Shown here piece after piece: positions 36,676 through 45,442 of a stretch of 64,000 nucleotides of DNA. The stretch comes from Paenibacillus alkaliterrae. GTDB taxonomy: Bacteria; Bacillota; Bacilli; Paenibacillales; Paenibacillaceae. The notes under the pieces were generated by a model, which made no database searches, was not told the DNA's origin, and was given only the letters and a program-made list of their open reading frames with translations. The stretch's first letter is position 1. Every line of letters begins with the position of its first letter. Position numbers and translations under genes: made by a program. The stretch is from the NCBI RefSeq assembly GCF_021532375.1, contig NZ_JAKGAP010000010.1:144948-208947 (forward strand). The letters run 5' to 3'.

Positions 36676-38034
36676 TTATTGATTAGCATCAACTAATTTT
36701 TGAATTTTCTCTTGCGCCGTGTTCATCGTTATATCGATGTCCTGACCTTGAAGCATCATTTTATCAAATTCCTCTTGCATAATTTTTTCCACTTCCGCTG
36801 AATACCCTGGCGGATTTATCGTTGGGAACATAACGCTATTCTTCAAGAAGTTCAACGCCGATTCCTTGTCAATCATTTCCGGATTCGCCGCCGCAGCAAT
36901 GATCTTATCTAATACTTCTTCCATATTAGCCTTTTTCCACGATGGGATATTTCTACCTTGCGCAACGAGTCCCTCCGTTGTAAACCAGCGGATGAACGTG
37001 TAAGCTTCCTCTTTATGCATCGACTTGCTGTACATCGTCACAAAATCTGATGAGACTGAGGTAGTAATCGGGTCTTCTTTATTCATTTTCGGATAAGGCG
37101 CGAATACCGTTTTGAACGTCGCCGGCACCTTCTCTGTCCCGCCCACTTCGGGAATGAAAAACGTTCCTGTCGCTATCATGCTTGCGTCTTGATTGAAGTA
37201 CTGCGGCCGATAATTCAGCTTCTGGCTAATCACTTCGGAGTAAGGCGTTGCCGACTCATCCCTCTCCGCTTGCAAGCGAATTTCCAGCGACTTACGCATA
37301 ATCGGGTTCGTAATGTTTGCCGATTTGCCATCGTCCGTGACGAGATAGGCGTTTTCCGGTTGGTTCCCCAGTCCTAACATCGCATACGGATTGGTCCAAG
37401 TATGAAAGTACGTACCATACCGTTTTTTCTCACCGCCCTGTTTTGTCATCTTCTTTGCGTATTCGAGATACTCGTCCCAAGTCCAATCAGTCGGAATCGG
37501 CAGTCCCGCTTCCTTCAGATGGTCTTCGTTAATGGCAACGAAGAAGTTTACAGATTTCCCCGGCAGACCATAGTACTTCCCATTCTCTTGCGTATTGACG
37601 ACATATTCATCCTCAAATTTGAGACCCTCTTTGTTCATATATTCATCAAGCGGCTCTAACATGCCCAGCGCAAGTCGTTGCACGTATTGAGCTGGTGAGG
37701 AGAACATGATGACGTCCATGTCTTCGCCCGAAGCTGCGGCCAGATCGACTTTTTTCACGTGTTCGTTGGCATTATTATCTCCAGCAGATACGAATTCAAC
37801 TTTGATGTTTGGATACTTTTTCTCGAATTCCTGTTTTACAACATCAAATTTCTCATTTTCAAGGTTGTACCATGTATGAACCTTAATCGTGACCGGTTCC
37901 GCATTGCTGCCCGCGTTGGTTCCAGCGTTGGTTCCTGTATTTGTTTCATTCCCAGTTGATGAGGAACAGCCTGCCAGCAGCATTGCTCCAGTCGTTAAAA
38001 CAATTGCCGAGCTCTTCATCCATTTCTTAATCAT
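36676..38034 (-). CDS. Sugar ABC transporter substrate-binding lipoprotein (copy 2 of a pair)
   Basis: The 452-residue type 1 solute-binding lipoprotein has the lipobox LLAGC. The start is ATG 38034, with AGGAGG upstream; the longer frame to 38061 lacks a site. Long identical stretches such as KYYGLPGKSVNFFVAINEDHLK and RPQYFNQDASMIATGTF show it is a recent paralogue of the protein encoded at 40062-41435. It is the third gene of its transcription unit, after the two permeases. The two copies differ mainly in surface segments, so they may bind different sugars and share one channel. Confidence 0.93.
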   Translation of the reverse strand: MIKKWMKSSAIVLTTGAMLLAGCSSSTGNETNTGTNAGTNAGSNAEPVTIKVHTWYNLENEKFDVVKQEFEKKYPNIKVEFVSAGDNNANEHVKKVDLAAASGEDMDVIMFSSPAQYVQRLALGMLEPLDEYMNKEGLKFEDEYVVNTQENGKYYGLPGKSVNFFVAINEDHLKEAGLPIPTDWTWDEYLEYAKKMTKQGGEKKRYGTYFHTWTNPYAMLGLGNQPENAYLVTDDGKSANITNPIMRKSLEIRLQAERDESATPYSEVISQKLNYRPQYFNQDASMIATGTFFIPEVGGTEKVPATFKTVFAPYPKMNKEDPITTSVSSDFVTMYSKSMHKEEAYTFIRWFTTEGLVAQGRNIPSWKKANMEEVLDKIIAAAANPEMIDKESALNFLKNSVMFPTINPPGYSAEVEKIMQEEFDKMMLQGQDIDITMNTAQEKIQKLVDANQ

Positions 38035-38074
38035 ACGGTTTCCTCCTAGTTGTCCATCCAATTATCTGTTTTAT

Positions 38075-38905
38075 CTATCCTTTGACACTACCCTGCGCCA
38101 CGCCTTCAATAACTTGCTTTTGGCCAATGATGAAGATAATCATCAGCGGCAAGATTGCGGACACGGCGGCTGCCATCATGAGTGAATAAAACTCTCCGTT
38201 CACATCGCTAAACTTCCTCATCCCCAGCTGCAGCGTATACAAATGATCGGACCGAAGGAAAATCAACGGATTCTGATAGTCATTCCAAGTCCAGATGAAA
38301 CGAAGAATCATTAAGGTAGCCAATGCAGATTTCACTAATGGAAGCGTAATTCTAACAAAGATGGTCCAATGGTTGGCACCGTCCATACGTGCCGATTCGA
38401 TAATTTCATTATGAACACTCATGAAAAATTGTCGAAGAAGGAAAGTCCCGATTGCTCCGGCACTGCCTAACAATACTATGCCGGTATGACTGTCAAACAG
38501 ACCCAACCAACGGAATAGAACAAATTGAGGAACTAAGATCGCTTGATGTGGAATCATAAATGTTGCGAGCACCATAATAAATATGACATCCCGGCCTTTA
38601 AACGAAATTTTTGAGAAGCCATAAGCAGCCATAGCTGAAGTAATCAGAGACACTGCTGTTGTCAGTAAAGTGATTTTGATTGAGTTCCAATAATACAAAG
38701 CAAAAGGAAGTGTACCGAACCAAACTTCCCGGTAGTTTTCAACAGCATTCCATGTTTCCGGAATCCATTGAATCGGATAAGCCAAAACTTCAAGCTCCGG
38801 TTTAAAGGAAGCTGAGAGCATCCACACGAATGGCAGGAGAAAAATTATACCTGCAGCACTCATCAATATAGTAATTATAATACGACTAACACGTAACGAA
38901 CTCAT
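38075..38905 (-). CDS. Carbohydrate ABC transporter permease (MalG type)
   Basis: This 276-residue channel subunit has six membrane helices and the loop IESARMDGANHWTIFVRITLP, the EAA-type ATPase contact. GGGGG precedes the ATG. It lies between its MalF-type partner (10 bases upstream) and the second binding-protein gene (40 bases downstream), all in one unit. Confidence 0.93.
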   Translation of the reverse strand: MSSLRVSRIIITILMSAAGIIFLLPFVWMLSASFKPELEVLAYPIQWIPETWNAVENYREVWFGTLPFALYYWNSIKITLLTTAVSLITSAMAAYGFSKISFKGRDVIFIMVLATFMIPHQAILVPQFVLFRWLGLFDSHTGIVLLGSAGAIGTFLLRQFFMSVHNEIIESARMDGANHWTIFVRITLPLVKSALATLMILRFIWTWNDYQNPLIFLRSDHLYTLQLGMRKFSDVNGEFYSLMMAAAVSAILPLMIIFIIGQKQVIEGVAQGSVKG

Positions 38906-38915
38906 AGGAATCCCC

Positions 38916-39854
38916 CTAGTAATTTACCCATTTCTTCTGACCAATCCATTGAATAACTGTTATTGCCAGAATTAAGAGAAGAAGTGCGATACCAATCGCC
39001 GACGCATATCCGGATTTCAATTGAATAAAGGCAACTTCATACAAGTAAAACACGATAACGGATGTTGATCCAGCAGGTCCACCATTCGTTAAGATCATGA
39101 TCAGATCGAACGCCTTAAAGGAACCGACGATACCCGTAATGAGCAGGAAGAACGTTGTTGGCGAAAGTAAAGGCAGCGTAACCGAGAAAAATTGACGAAT
39201 TTTCGAAGCGCCATCGATGTCAGCTGCTTCATAGAGATCTTGCGGAATGTTTTGCAGCCCGGCCATAAAAATGATCATCTCAAAGCCTATCCCAGCCCAA
39301 ACCATAATAATCATCACAGATATGAGCGAAAAACTCGGATCTGCCAGCCATGCCGGCGGATTATCGATCCCTATCGACATTAGGAGACCGTTAATGGGTC
39401 CGCTAGTCGGATGAAATAACACACGCCACAGAATAGCTACTGCGACAAAGCTGGATATAAAAGGCATGAAATAAATGACTTTAAAAACAGATTTGAAGTA
39501 AGTCGCTTTATTGATAAGTACCGCCAATATTAATGCAATAAACAAGGAAACAGGGATGACTATCATTAAAAGAAAATTGTTGGCTAACGACCTGGTGAAA
39601 TTCTCATCAGATAGCATTTTCGTATAATTATCAAATCCAATAAAATTGATACTCTTTAAACCTGCAATAAAGTTCCAATCGGTAAAGCTGATAATTCCGG
39701 AGAGTAGAATCGGAATGACCATGAGGACAACAGTCATAATTAGCATAGGTGATATAAACAAATACCCTGCTAATGTATCCTGTGTTAAATTCTTTCGTTT
39801 TTTTCGTGGAACCATATTTTTCATGGCTCCGGTTTCTTGAACCGTTTGTTCCAA
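38916..39854 (-). CDS. Carbohydrate ABC transporter permease (MalF type)
   Basis: The 312-residue subunit has six membrane helices and the EAA loop YEAADIDGASKIRQFFSVTLP. Start choice is uncertain: TTG 39854 has AGGTGA five bases upstream, GTG 39863 overlaps that site, and ATG 39824 has only a weak site. It is preceded by a copy of the promoter found in front of the first binding-protein gene, so the permeases have their own transcription start. Confidence 0.9.
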   Translation of the reverse strand: MEQTVQETGAMKNMVPRKKRKNLTQDTLAGYLFISPMLIMTVVLMVIPILLSGIISFTDWNFIAGLKSINFIGFDNYTKMLSDENFTRSLANNFLLMIVIPVSLFIALILAVLINKATYFKSVFKVIYFMPFISSFVAVAILWRVLFHPTSGPINGLLMSIGIDNPPAWLADPSFSLISVMIIMVWAGIGFEMIIFMAGLQNIPQDLYEAADIDGASKIRQFFSVTLPLLSPTTFFLLITGIVGSFKAFDLIMILTNGGPAGSTSVIVFYLYEVAFIQLKSGYASAIGIALLLLILAITVIQWIGQKKWVNY

Positions 39855-39872
39855 TCTAATCACCTCTTGTTG

Positions 39873-39955
39873 TTCGTCTATGTCTTCATTATAGGGAGAG
39901 CTGGGATCAAATACAGGGCAATAATTTTTCTCTTTGAAAAATTATTTGCGCAATT
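39873..39955 (-). promoter_or_regulatory. Duplicated promoter, copy A (permease side)
   Basis: TATAAT lies on the minus strand at 39893-39888 with no good -35. About 40 bases upstream is an inverted repeat AATAATTTTTC (39920-39930) with its complement (39936-39946). About 80 bases are closely similar to copy B at 41519-41601, with equal spacing between the inverted repeat and the -10. It looks like an activator site for the AraC-type regulator at 33166. Confidence 0.65.
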
Positions 39956-40010
39956 ATTTTGAATGGATCAATCAACCATTTCTCCCCTCTCAGATACTTT
40001 CAGCCTATAC

Positions 40011-40045
40011 GCAAACGACGCAGAAATGACTTCTGCGTCGTTTGC
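40011..40045 (-). promoter_or_regulatory. Strong stem-loop after first binding-protein gene
   Basis: A 15-bp perfect stem (40011-40025 with 40031-40045), five-base loop, starts 17 bases beyond the stop. There is no T run on the exit side, so it may act as a partial terminator or mRNA-stabilising hairpin that keeps binding-protein message abundant. Confidence 0.65.
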
Positions 40046-40061
40046 AATTCCATATGAGCAA

Positions 40062-41435
40062 TTATTGATTGGCATCAACCAATTTTTGAATCTTTTCTTG
40101 TGCCGTATTTATCGTTTTATCGATATCTTGACCTTGAAGCATCATTTTATCAAATTCCTCTTGCATCATTTTTTCTACTTCTGCTGAATACGCTGGCGGA
40201 GTTTTCGCTTGGACCATAACGGTATTTTTCAAAAAGTTGAGCAGAGATGCCTTGTCAATCATTTCCGGACTCGGCGTCGCAGCAATGATCTTATCTAAAA
40301 CTTCTTCCATATTGGCCTTTTTCCAGGATGGAATATTTCTGCCTTGGACCATAAGTCCTTCCGTCGTAAACCAGCGGATGAATGTAAAGGCTTGCTCTTT
40401 ATGCTTCGACTTGCTGGAGATCGACAAAACATCTGATGAAATGTTGGCTCTGGTTGGATCTTCTTTATTAAGTTTCGGAATAGGTGCAAATACGGATTTG
40501 AACGTCGCCGGTACCTTGTCTGTACCACCCGTTTCTGCGATTAAGAACGTACCTGTCGCTATCATACTGGCATCTTGGTTGAAATACTGCGGCCGATAGT
40601 TCAGCTTCTGGCTAATCACCTCGGTGTAAGGCGTTGCCGATTTATCCTTCTCCGCTTGCAAGCGAATTTCAAGCGACTTACGCAAAGCAGGGCTCGTAAT
40701 GTTTGCCGATTTGCCATCGTCAGTGACGAGGTAGTTGTTTTCTGCTTGATTCGCCAAGGCTAGCATCACAAATGGGTTGGTCCAAGTATGAAAGTACGTG
40801 CCATACCGTTTTTTCTCACCGTCCTGTTTTGTCATCTTTTTCGCATAGTCGAGATACTCGTCCCAAGTCCAATCTGTCGGAATCGGCAGTCCAGCGGCCT
40901 TCAGGTGGTCTTCGTTAATGGCAACAAAGAAGTTAACCGATTTACCTGGCAGACCATAGTACTTCCCATTATCTTGCGTACTGACGGCATATTCGTCATC
41001 AAATTTGATACACTCTTTGTTCAAATAATCGTCTATCGGCTCTAACATGCCCGCCGGGACCCGCTGAACGACTGATGTTTGCGAAGAGAACATGATGACA
41101 TCCATCTCCTCGCCCGAGGCTGCTGCCAGATCGACTTTTTTCAAGTGTTCGGTAGCATTGTTATCTCCGGCGGATACGAATTCGATTTTAATGTCCGGGT
41201 GCTTTTTCTCGAATTCCTGTTTCACAACATCGAATTTTTCATTTTCAAGGTTATACCAGGTATGAACCTTAATCGTAACCGGTTCCGCCTTGCTGCCCTC
41301 ATTGGATTCAGCTTTTGTTCCAGCGTTGGTTCCGGCATTTGTGTCTTTTGTTCCAGTTGATGAGGAACAGCCCGCCAGGAGCATTACCGCAGCCGTTAGA
41401 ACAATTGTCGAGCTCTTCATCCATTTCTTAATCAT
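40062..41435 (-). CDS. Sugar ABC transporter substrate-binding lipoprotein (copy 1 of a pair)
   Basis: The 457-residue type 1 solute-binding lipoprotein begins MIKKWMKSSTIV, with the lipobox LLAGC and a Gly/Thr/Ala/Glu-rich spacer. It is highly similar along its whole length to the protein at 36676-38034, including identical stretches. It heads the locus and is followed by a strong stem-loop and then a second copy of its own promoter before the permeases. The pattern points to tandem duplication of promoter plus binding-protein gene. Confidence 0.93.
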   Translation of the reverse strand: MIKKWMKSSTIVLTAAVMLLAGCSSSTGTKDTNAGTNAGTKAESNEGSKAEPVTIKVHTWYNLENEKFDVVKQEFEKKHPDIKIEFVSAGDNNATEHLKKVDLAAASGEEMDVIMFSSQTSVVQRVPAGMLEPIDDYLNKECIKFDDEYAVSTQDNGKYYGLPGKSVNFFVAINEDHLKAAGLPIPTDWTWDEYLDYAKKMTKQDGEKKRYGTYFHTWTNPFVMLALANQAENNYLVTDDGKSANITSPALRKSLEIRLQAEKDKSATPYTEVISQKLNYRPQYFNQDASMIATGTFLIAETGGTDKVPATFKSVFAPIPKLNKEDPTRANISSDVLSISSKSKHKEQAFTFIRWFTTEGLMVQGRNIPSWKKANMEEVLDKIIAATPSPEMIDKASLLNFLKNTVMVQAKTPPAYSAEVEKMMQEEFDKMMLQGQDIDKTINTAQEKIQKLVDANQ

Positions 41436-41518
41436 ACAACTTCCCCCTTAAATTTTTTTGACAACAGACGCGAGATAACAGGTATGGCGGATAAACTGAA
41501 GCGCTTACATAAATGTTA

Positions 41519-41601
41519 TTTGTCTATGGGTTCATTATAGGGAGCGCTGAGATCAAAAACATGACAAAAATTTTTCTATTTGAAAAAAAATTTGCGCATA
41601 A
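41519..41601 (-). promoter_or_regulatory. Duplicated promoter, copy B (binding-protein side)
   Basis: TATAAT on the minus strand at 41539-41534, no clear -35, and TTTTTC/GAAAAA inverted repeat (41571-41576, 41582-41587) centred about 43 bases upstream of the -10, matching copy A at 39873-39955. A cre-like TGAAGCGCTTACA occurs downstream at 41498-41510, but it is one base short of consensus. Confidence 0.65.
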
Positions 41602-41673
41602 AAGGGTTCAAAACCGAAATCAGTGCTTGTCCATCAATCGAAGTCGATATTTGATTTCTTCAATTGAATAAAT

Positions 41674-41849
41674 GGACACCAGAGACCTTATTTGCTGTTT
41701 ATCCCTGTATTGCTAGTTCCTTACGGACACTGAGGCTCTTATTTCACGCAAATCCATACGTTTGGGCTTCATAATGGTTAAATAACGGCTTCTGAGTCCG
41801 ATAGAAAGCAATTCAACCCTAAAATTCACATATAAGGGCTTCTGTGTCC
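41674..41849. repeat. Four copies of a 20-bp intergenic repeat
   Basis: A motif of the form GGACaCaGAgGCccTTATtT occurs four times: plus strand at 41674-41693 and 41725-41744, minus strand at 41799-41780 and 41849-41830. The two outer pairs face each other, so the transcript could fold into nested hairpins. The surrounding 380 bases have no open frame I would defend. It looks like a dispersed extragenic repeat of the genus. Confidence 0.6.
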
Positions 41850-41921
41850 GTTAAGGTGAAGCCTTAACACGTCACGCACTGATTATTGTGTTGAGCCCAT
41901 AAAGAGTGAAAAACCAAAATC

Positions 41922-41956
41922 ATAAATGGGCGCAGCCTGCGGCTGCGCCCATTTAT
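41922..41956 (-). terminator. Terminator after the UxaC-like gene
   Basis: A 16-bp perfect stem (ATAAATGGGCGCAGCC with its complement) around the three-base loop TGC lies 20 bases beyond the stop at 41977; the exit side in the minus direction is AT-rich. Confidence 0.8.
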
Positions 41957-41976
41957 TTCTATCCGTCTCTGTCCCG

Positions 41977-43239
41977 TTATTGCCCCTTGCCAAGAAAGCG
42001 CCAGAAGTTCCGGTTCAACATATCATCCAAATCTCTTTTTATTTCCTCTTCGGTCACGTTCCAGCCACTCTGATGCAGCTTCTCGTATTTGTCTGCCAGC
42101 ACATTCCCGATGATTCTTCTGGAATGCTCCCATTTATAGATCAGCTGTTCGAAGACACGGCAGTCGGAATGCTGCGGGATCATCGAAGTGCCTAGAAGCT
42201 CCAAGCGGAATCGCGTCATCTCCTCGACCATGGACTCGATGTGCAGAAACCACCAGCAGCCGAAAATCATCAAATTACGGAACTTACGGGCAAGTACTGT
42301 CAATTCATGCTGATTCTCTCTCGCCAGCATAGTGATAAGGAACTTCTGCTCCGGATAACGGCGGCATAACGCTTCAACTGCCGACACGTCAGATTGCATA
42401 CTCATATCGCCTGCCAATCCCAGCGACGGGTTCACTTTTCTTCGAACGCCGATCATAAGCGCAAACGGAATATCTTGCTCTTGACATACCGGTATCATAA
42501 CGTCGTCTATCATCTTGCTTCGATGATCATCGGCTGGATATTTAAAGTCACCAGGCATAGAAACCGCAAGGTAGAGGGCATCCATGCGAATGATCCATTC
42601 CGCCAGAAAACGGCGAGTTTCCTCTCTCGTCCGTTCGGTCCACTCCGCCTGTACATCATAACCAAGGTTTTGAAGCTCGTTCACGGCATGATGCCAGTCA
42701 TTCAGCAATGTATCAACCCGTAGCGCAGCATAAAACCGGGAATCTGTTTTCCCATTGCCTGACAGCCAAACAGGACGTTCTACGGGATCGAACGGATCGT
42801 TAGTCATGACGATTTTCTCAATTCCCGCGATTTGCATCACCGTATCGACTTGTTCATGCACCGTGCGTTTCGAGAGTGCCTGACGGTAATCGTCCAGGTT
42901 GCGTGAGGATACGTCCAGCCCAAGACGCTTTAGGATCGTAATGAAACCGCTGGCCGCCTCACTTACTGGAGAATGGTCAAGGAATAGTAATTTCCATATC
43001 CAGTCCGCTTGCTCACGTTTGGACATGGTCCAGAAATGACTGTATTCTTCCTCCGACCACCTGAACGACTCCGAAATCAAATAATGATAAGTCAGCAGAT
43101 CATCAATGCCCCACAAAAGCATCTCCCCAAATTCGGGCGCATATAAATGCGTATGCATATCGGTGACGGGCATGCTGAGAGCCAAACGTTCTACAGTCTG
43201 TCGAAGATCAGCCAAGCTTACAACCGTTTGAGTATTCAT
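41977..43239 (-). CDS. UxaC-like uronate isomerase (amidohydrolase superfamily)
   Basis: The 420-residue barrel protein has the metal motif TDMHTHLYAPEFGE near residue 30, followed by the long helical insertion typical of glucuronate isomerases. The C-terminal pattern FGCWWF, SDCRVFEQLIYKWEHSRRIIGNVL lines up with the UxaC motifs [28 protein letters not shown]. UxaC converts D-glucuronate to D-fructuronate. At 420 residues it is somewhat shorter than typical UxaC (about 470), so substrate could differ. The second ATG (43239) is better spaced from AAAGGGG than the first (43245). It is cotranscribed with 6-phosphogluconate dehydrogenase under the shared LacI operator. Confidence 0.72.
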   Translation of the reverse strand: MNTQTVVSLADLRQTVERLALSMPVTDMHTHLYAPEFGEMLLWGIDDLLTYHYLISESFRWSEEEYSHFWTMSKREQADWIWKLLFLDHSPVSEAASGFITILKRLGLDVSSRNLDDYRQALSKRTVHEQVDTVMQIAGIEKIVMTNDPFDPVERPVWLSGNGKTDSRFYAALRVDTLLNDWHHAVNELQNLGYDVQAEWTERTREETRRFLAEWIIRMDALYLAVSMPGDFKYPADDHRSKMIDDVMIPVCQEQDIPFALMIGVRRKVNPSLGLAGDMSMQSDVSAVEALCRRYPEQKFLITMLARENQHELTVLARKFRNLMIFGCWWFLHIESMVEEMTRFRLELLGTSMIPQHSDCRVFEQLIYKWEHSRRIIGNVLADKYEKLHQSGWNVTEEEIKRDLDDMLNRNFWRFLGKGQ

Positions 43240-43256
43240 TTTCATTTCCCCTTTTT

Positions 43257-44663
43257 TTAGTTATTCCATTGAAAGTGATAGCTTCCTTCTTTATCAACAC
43301 GCTCAAAAGTATGGGCCCCGAAATAATCACGCTGAGCCTGAAGCAGATTAGCCGGGAGATACGGTGTGCGATATGCATCAAAATAAGATAGAGCCGAAGC
43401 GAATGCCGGAACAGGGATTCCATTCAGCACTGCAGCTGCAACAACCTCGCGCCACGCTTGCTGGTATTCATTAACAATGGTTTTAAAATAGTTGTCTACG
43501 AGCAAATTAGGCAGACCCGCATCGCTTTCAAATGCATTCTTAATATTTTGAAGGAATTGAGCCCGGATAATACAGCCTCCGCGGAAGATCATGGCAATGT
43601 TTCCGCAATTCAATCCCCATCCGTAAGTGTCAGAAGCCATTTTCATTTGAGCAAAGCCTTGCGCATAGGAGCATATTTTGCTCGCGTACAGCGCCTTACG
43701 CACCAGCTCAATGAAATCCGCTCGATTCCCGTTATATTTCGGAACCGGCTTGTCAAACAAAGCCGATGCCCTCTTGCGCTCTTCTCCAAGGGAGGATAAA
43801 TAACGCATGAAAACAGACTCCGTAATGACTGGCAAAGGAACACCCAGATCCAGAGCGTTTTGCGAGGTCCATTTTCCCGTGCCTTTCTGTCCGGCAGAAT
43901 CCTTGATAATATCGACCACTCTTTTGCCCGTTTCCGGATCGATCTTGGTAAATATGTCTTGTGTAATCTCAATCAGGTAGCTGTTAAGCTCACCTTCGTT
44001 CCATTCCTTGAAAATGTGATGAAGCTCCTCAGGCTCCGCGCCTATTACTTCCTTGAGCAGATGGTAAGCCTCGCAAATCAGCTGCATGTCTCCATATTCG
44101 ATACCGTTGTGTACCATTTTGACATAATGGCCCGCTCCGTCCGGTCCGATATACGTACAGCAAGGCTCTCCCTCGACTTTGGCAGAAATAGCGGTTAAAT
44201 AAGGCTCAACATGCGCATAGGCCTCTTGGGTTCCGCCCGGCATGACAGCCGGTCCCTCCAACGCGCCCTGCTCGCCTCCTGAGACACCTGCACCGATGAA
44301 ATGAATGCCGTACGGCTCCAGCTCCTTTGTTCTCCGCTGTGTATCTATAAAGTACGAATTGCCTCCGTCCATCAAAATATCTCCTATTTCAAGCAGCGGG
44401 ATAAGCTGTGCAATCGTATCGTCCGTAGCGCTGCCGGCCTTAACCATGATCAAAATTTTTCTCGGCACTTCGAGCGAAGCGACAAAGTCCCCTAAAGAAT
44501 CGTATCCGTACACATTCCGCTCAGCCGCTTCCCTGACCAGCTCCTTTGTTTTTTCAAAGGATCGGTTAAAGACGGCAACCTCAAATCCGCGGCTCTCCAA
44601 ATTTAAGGCAAGATTTTTCCCCATTACAGCAAGGCCAATGACACCAATCTGTTGTTTATTCAA
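43257..44663 (-). CDS. gndA: 6-phosphogluconate dehydrogenase (decarboxylating)
   Basis: The 468-residue protein has the full-length decarboxylating enzyme layout: Rossmann motif [15 protein letters not shown], the NADP-type loop NRSFEKT, the catalytic segment [19 protein letters not shown] and [22 protein letters not shown] (catalytic lysine). It oxidises 6-phosphogluconate to ribulose 5-phosphate with CO2 release. The start is TTG 44663 (AGGAGAG seven bases upstream). A 14-bp LacI-type operator identical to the one in front of the SDR/lar operon lies 80 bases upstream, tying this copy to gluconate formed by that operon. Confidence 0.95.
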   Translation of the reverse strand: MNKQQIGVIGLAVMGKNLALNLESRGFEVAVFNRSFEKTKELVREAAERNVYGYDSLGDFVASLEVPRKILIMVKAGSATDDTIAQLIPLLEIGDILMDGGNSYFIDTQRRTKELEPYGIHFIGAGVSGGEQGALEGPAVMPGGTQEAYAHVEPYLTAISAKVEGEPCCTYIGPDGAGHYVKMVHNGIEYGDMQLICEAYHLLKEVIGAEPEELHHIFKEWNEGELNSYLIEITQDIFTKIDPETGKRVVDIIKDSAGQKGTGKWTSQNALDLGVPLPVITESVFMRYLSSLGEERKRASALFDKPVPKYNGNRADFIELVRKALYASKICSYAQGFAQMKMASDTYGWGLNCGNIAMIFRGGCIIRAQFLQNIKNAFESDAGLPNLLVDNYFKTIVNEYQQAWREVVAAAVLNGIPVPAFASALSYFDAYRTPYLPANLLQAQRDYFGAHTFERVDKEGSYHFQWNN

Positions 44664-44742
44664 GTTCTTTCTCTCCTCTTACGCTAATGAGATTCAATCT
44701 TTCTATGACTTGTACGAATATGGATGTTCAATACCGCGTTAA

Positions 44743-44756
44743 TAACAACGTTGTTA
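44743..44756. promoter_or_regulatory. LacI-type operator, copy 1
   Basis: The perfect palindrome TAACAACGTTGTTA lies between the nickel transporter gene and gndA. It is identical to the site at 51857-51870. The CG-centred symmetry fits a LacI/GalR-family protein, presumably the one at 52002. Confidence 0.8.
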
Positions 44757-44769
44757 AAAAAGGCCGTAC

Positions 44770-45405
44770 TTACTCTATTAAATAACTTACCCCGAGAACA
44801 AAACTGAATAAGCAAGCGGCATACATCGTAACTGGAAACAATGGACGAATTTTTTTGGAAAGATCATGAAACCAAATACTGATTATCGCTATGAGCGCGT
44901 GGGAAATGAGTAAACCGACGCTGAAGGCCGCCACCGCAAACATGCCGTGATTAATCGCAGCCACTCCGGCCACAGTAGTGAACAACAAAAGCTGAGTCGG
45001 TGTTTCCGCTCCGATGCCGTGAATGACTCCGATGGTAAATACATTCCGCCGTGTAAAGGTAAACGGCTCACCGTTTTTCCGCCTAAGCTTCTGAAATACG
45101 GTGATCCCGCGGCTCCAATAGACAGCGTTACCTTTTCTTCTCCCAAGCAGCATAAGGATCGCCATGAGAATCAAGGTGAGCCCTACCGCTTTGCCCATCA
45201 GGTGGTCGGCCCATAGAGGCACGCTCCAAGCGAATAGGAGAATGCTACTGCCCAGAATGAATACGACAGCCTCATGACCGCCTGCGTACCATAGAGACAT
45301 CTTCAACCTTTCTTTTTTCGAACCCGGACTCCCTCCGGTTATATCGGCCAAAGCTGCAATATGGTCAAAATCAATTCCATGACGGAGCCCTAGTAATATA
45401 GACAA
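44770..45405 (-). CDS. NiCoT/UreH-like nickel transporter
   Basis: The roughly 211-residue membrane protein has about six helices and the nickel-permease signature HGIDFDHIAALAD (H-x4-D-H) in the first one, plus HGIGAETPTQLLLF. It would supply nickel for the pincer cofactor of the LarA-family enzyme. TTG 45405 would cut into helix 1; the in-frame extension to 45432 (VEFIGLLVLSILLG) completes that helix and has AGGAG seven bases upstream of an ATT codon, so a non-standard start is possible. It is the last gene of the SDR-larA-gntK-larEBC operon, 10 bases or less after larC if ATT is used. Confidence 0.85.
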   Translation of the reverse strand: MSILLGLRHGIDFDHIAALADITGGSPGSKKERLKMSLWYAGGHEAVVFILGSSILLFAWSVPLWADHLMGKAVGLTLILMAILMLLGRRKGNAVYWSRGITVFQKLRRKNGEPFTFTRRNVFTIGVIHGIGAETPTQLLLFTTVAGVAAINHGMFAVAAFSVGLLISHALIAIISIWFHDLSKKIRPLFPVTMYAACLFSFVLGVSYLIE

Positions 45406-45442
45406 TACTAATAGTCCTATAAACTCGACAATAATCCCTCTC

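Noticed and set aside
41498..41510. cre-like TGAAGCGCTTACA in the 5' region of the binding-protein gene
   Set aside because: One base shorter than the cre consensus, so listed only as a remark in the promoter entry.
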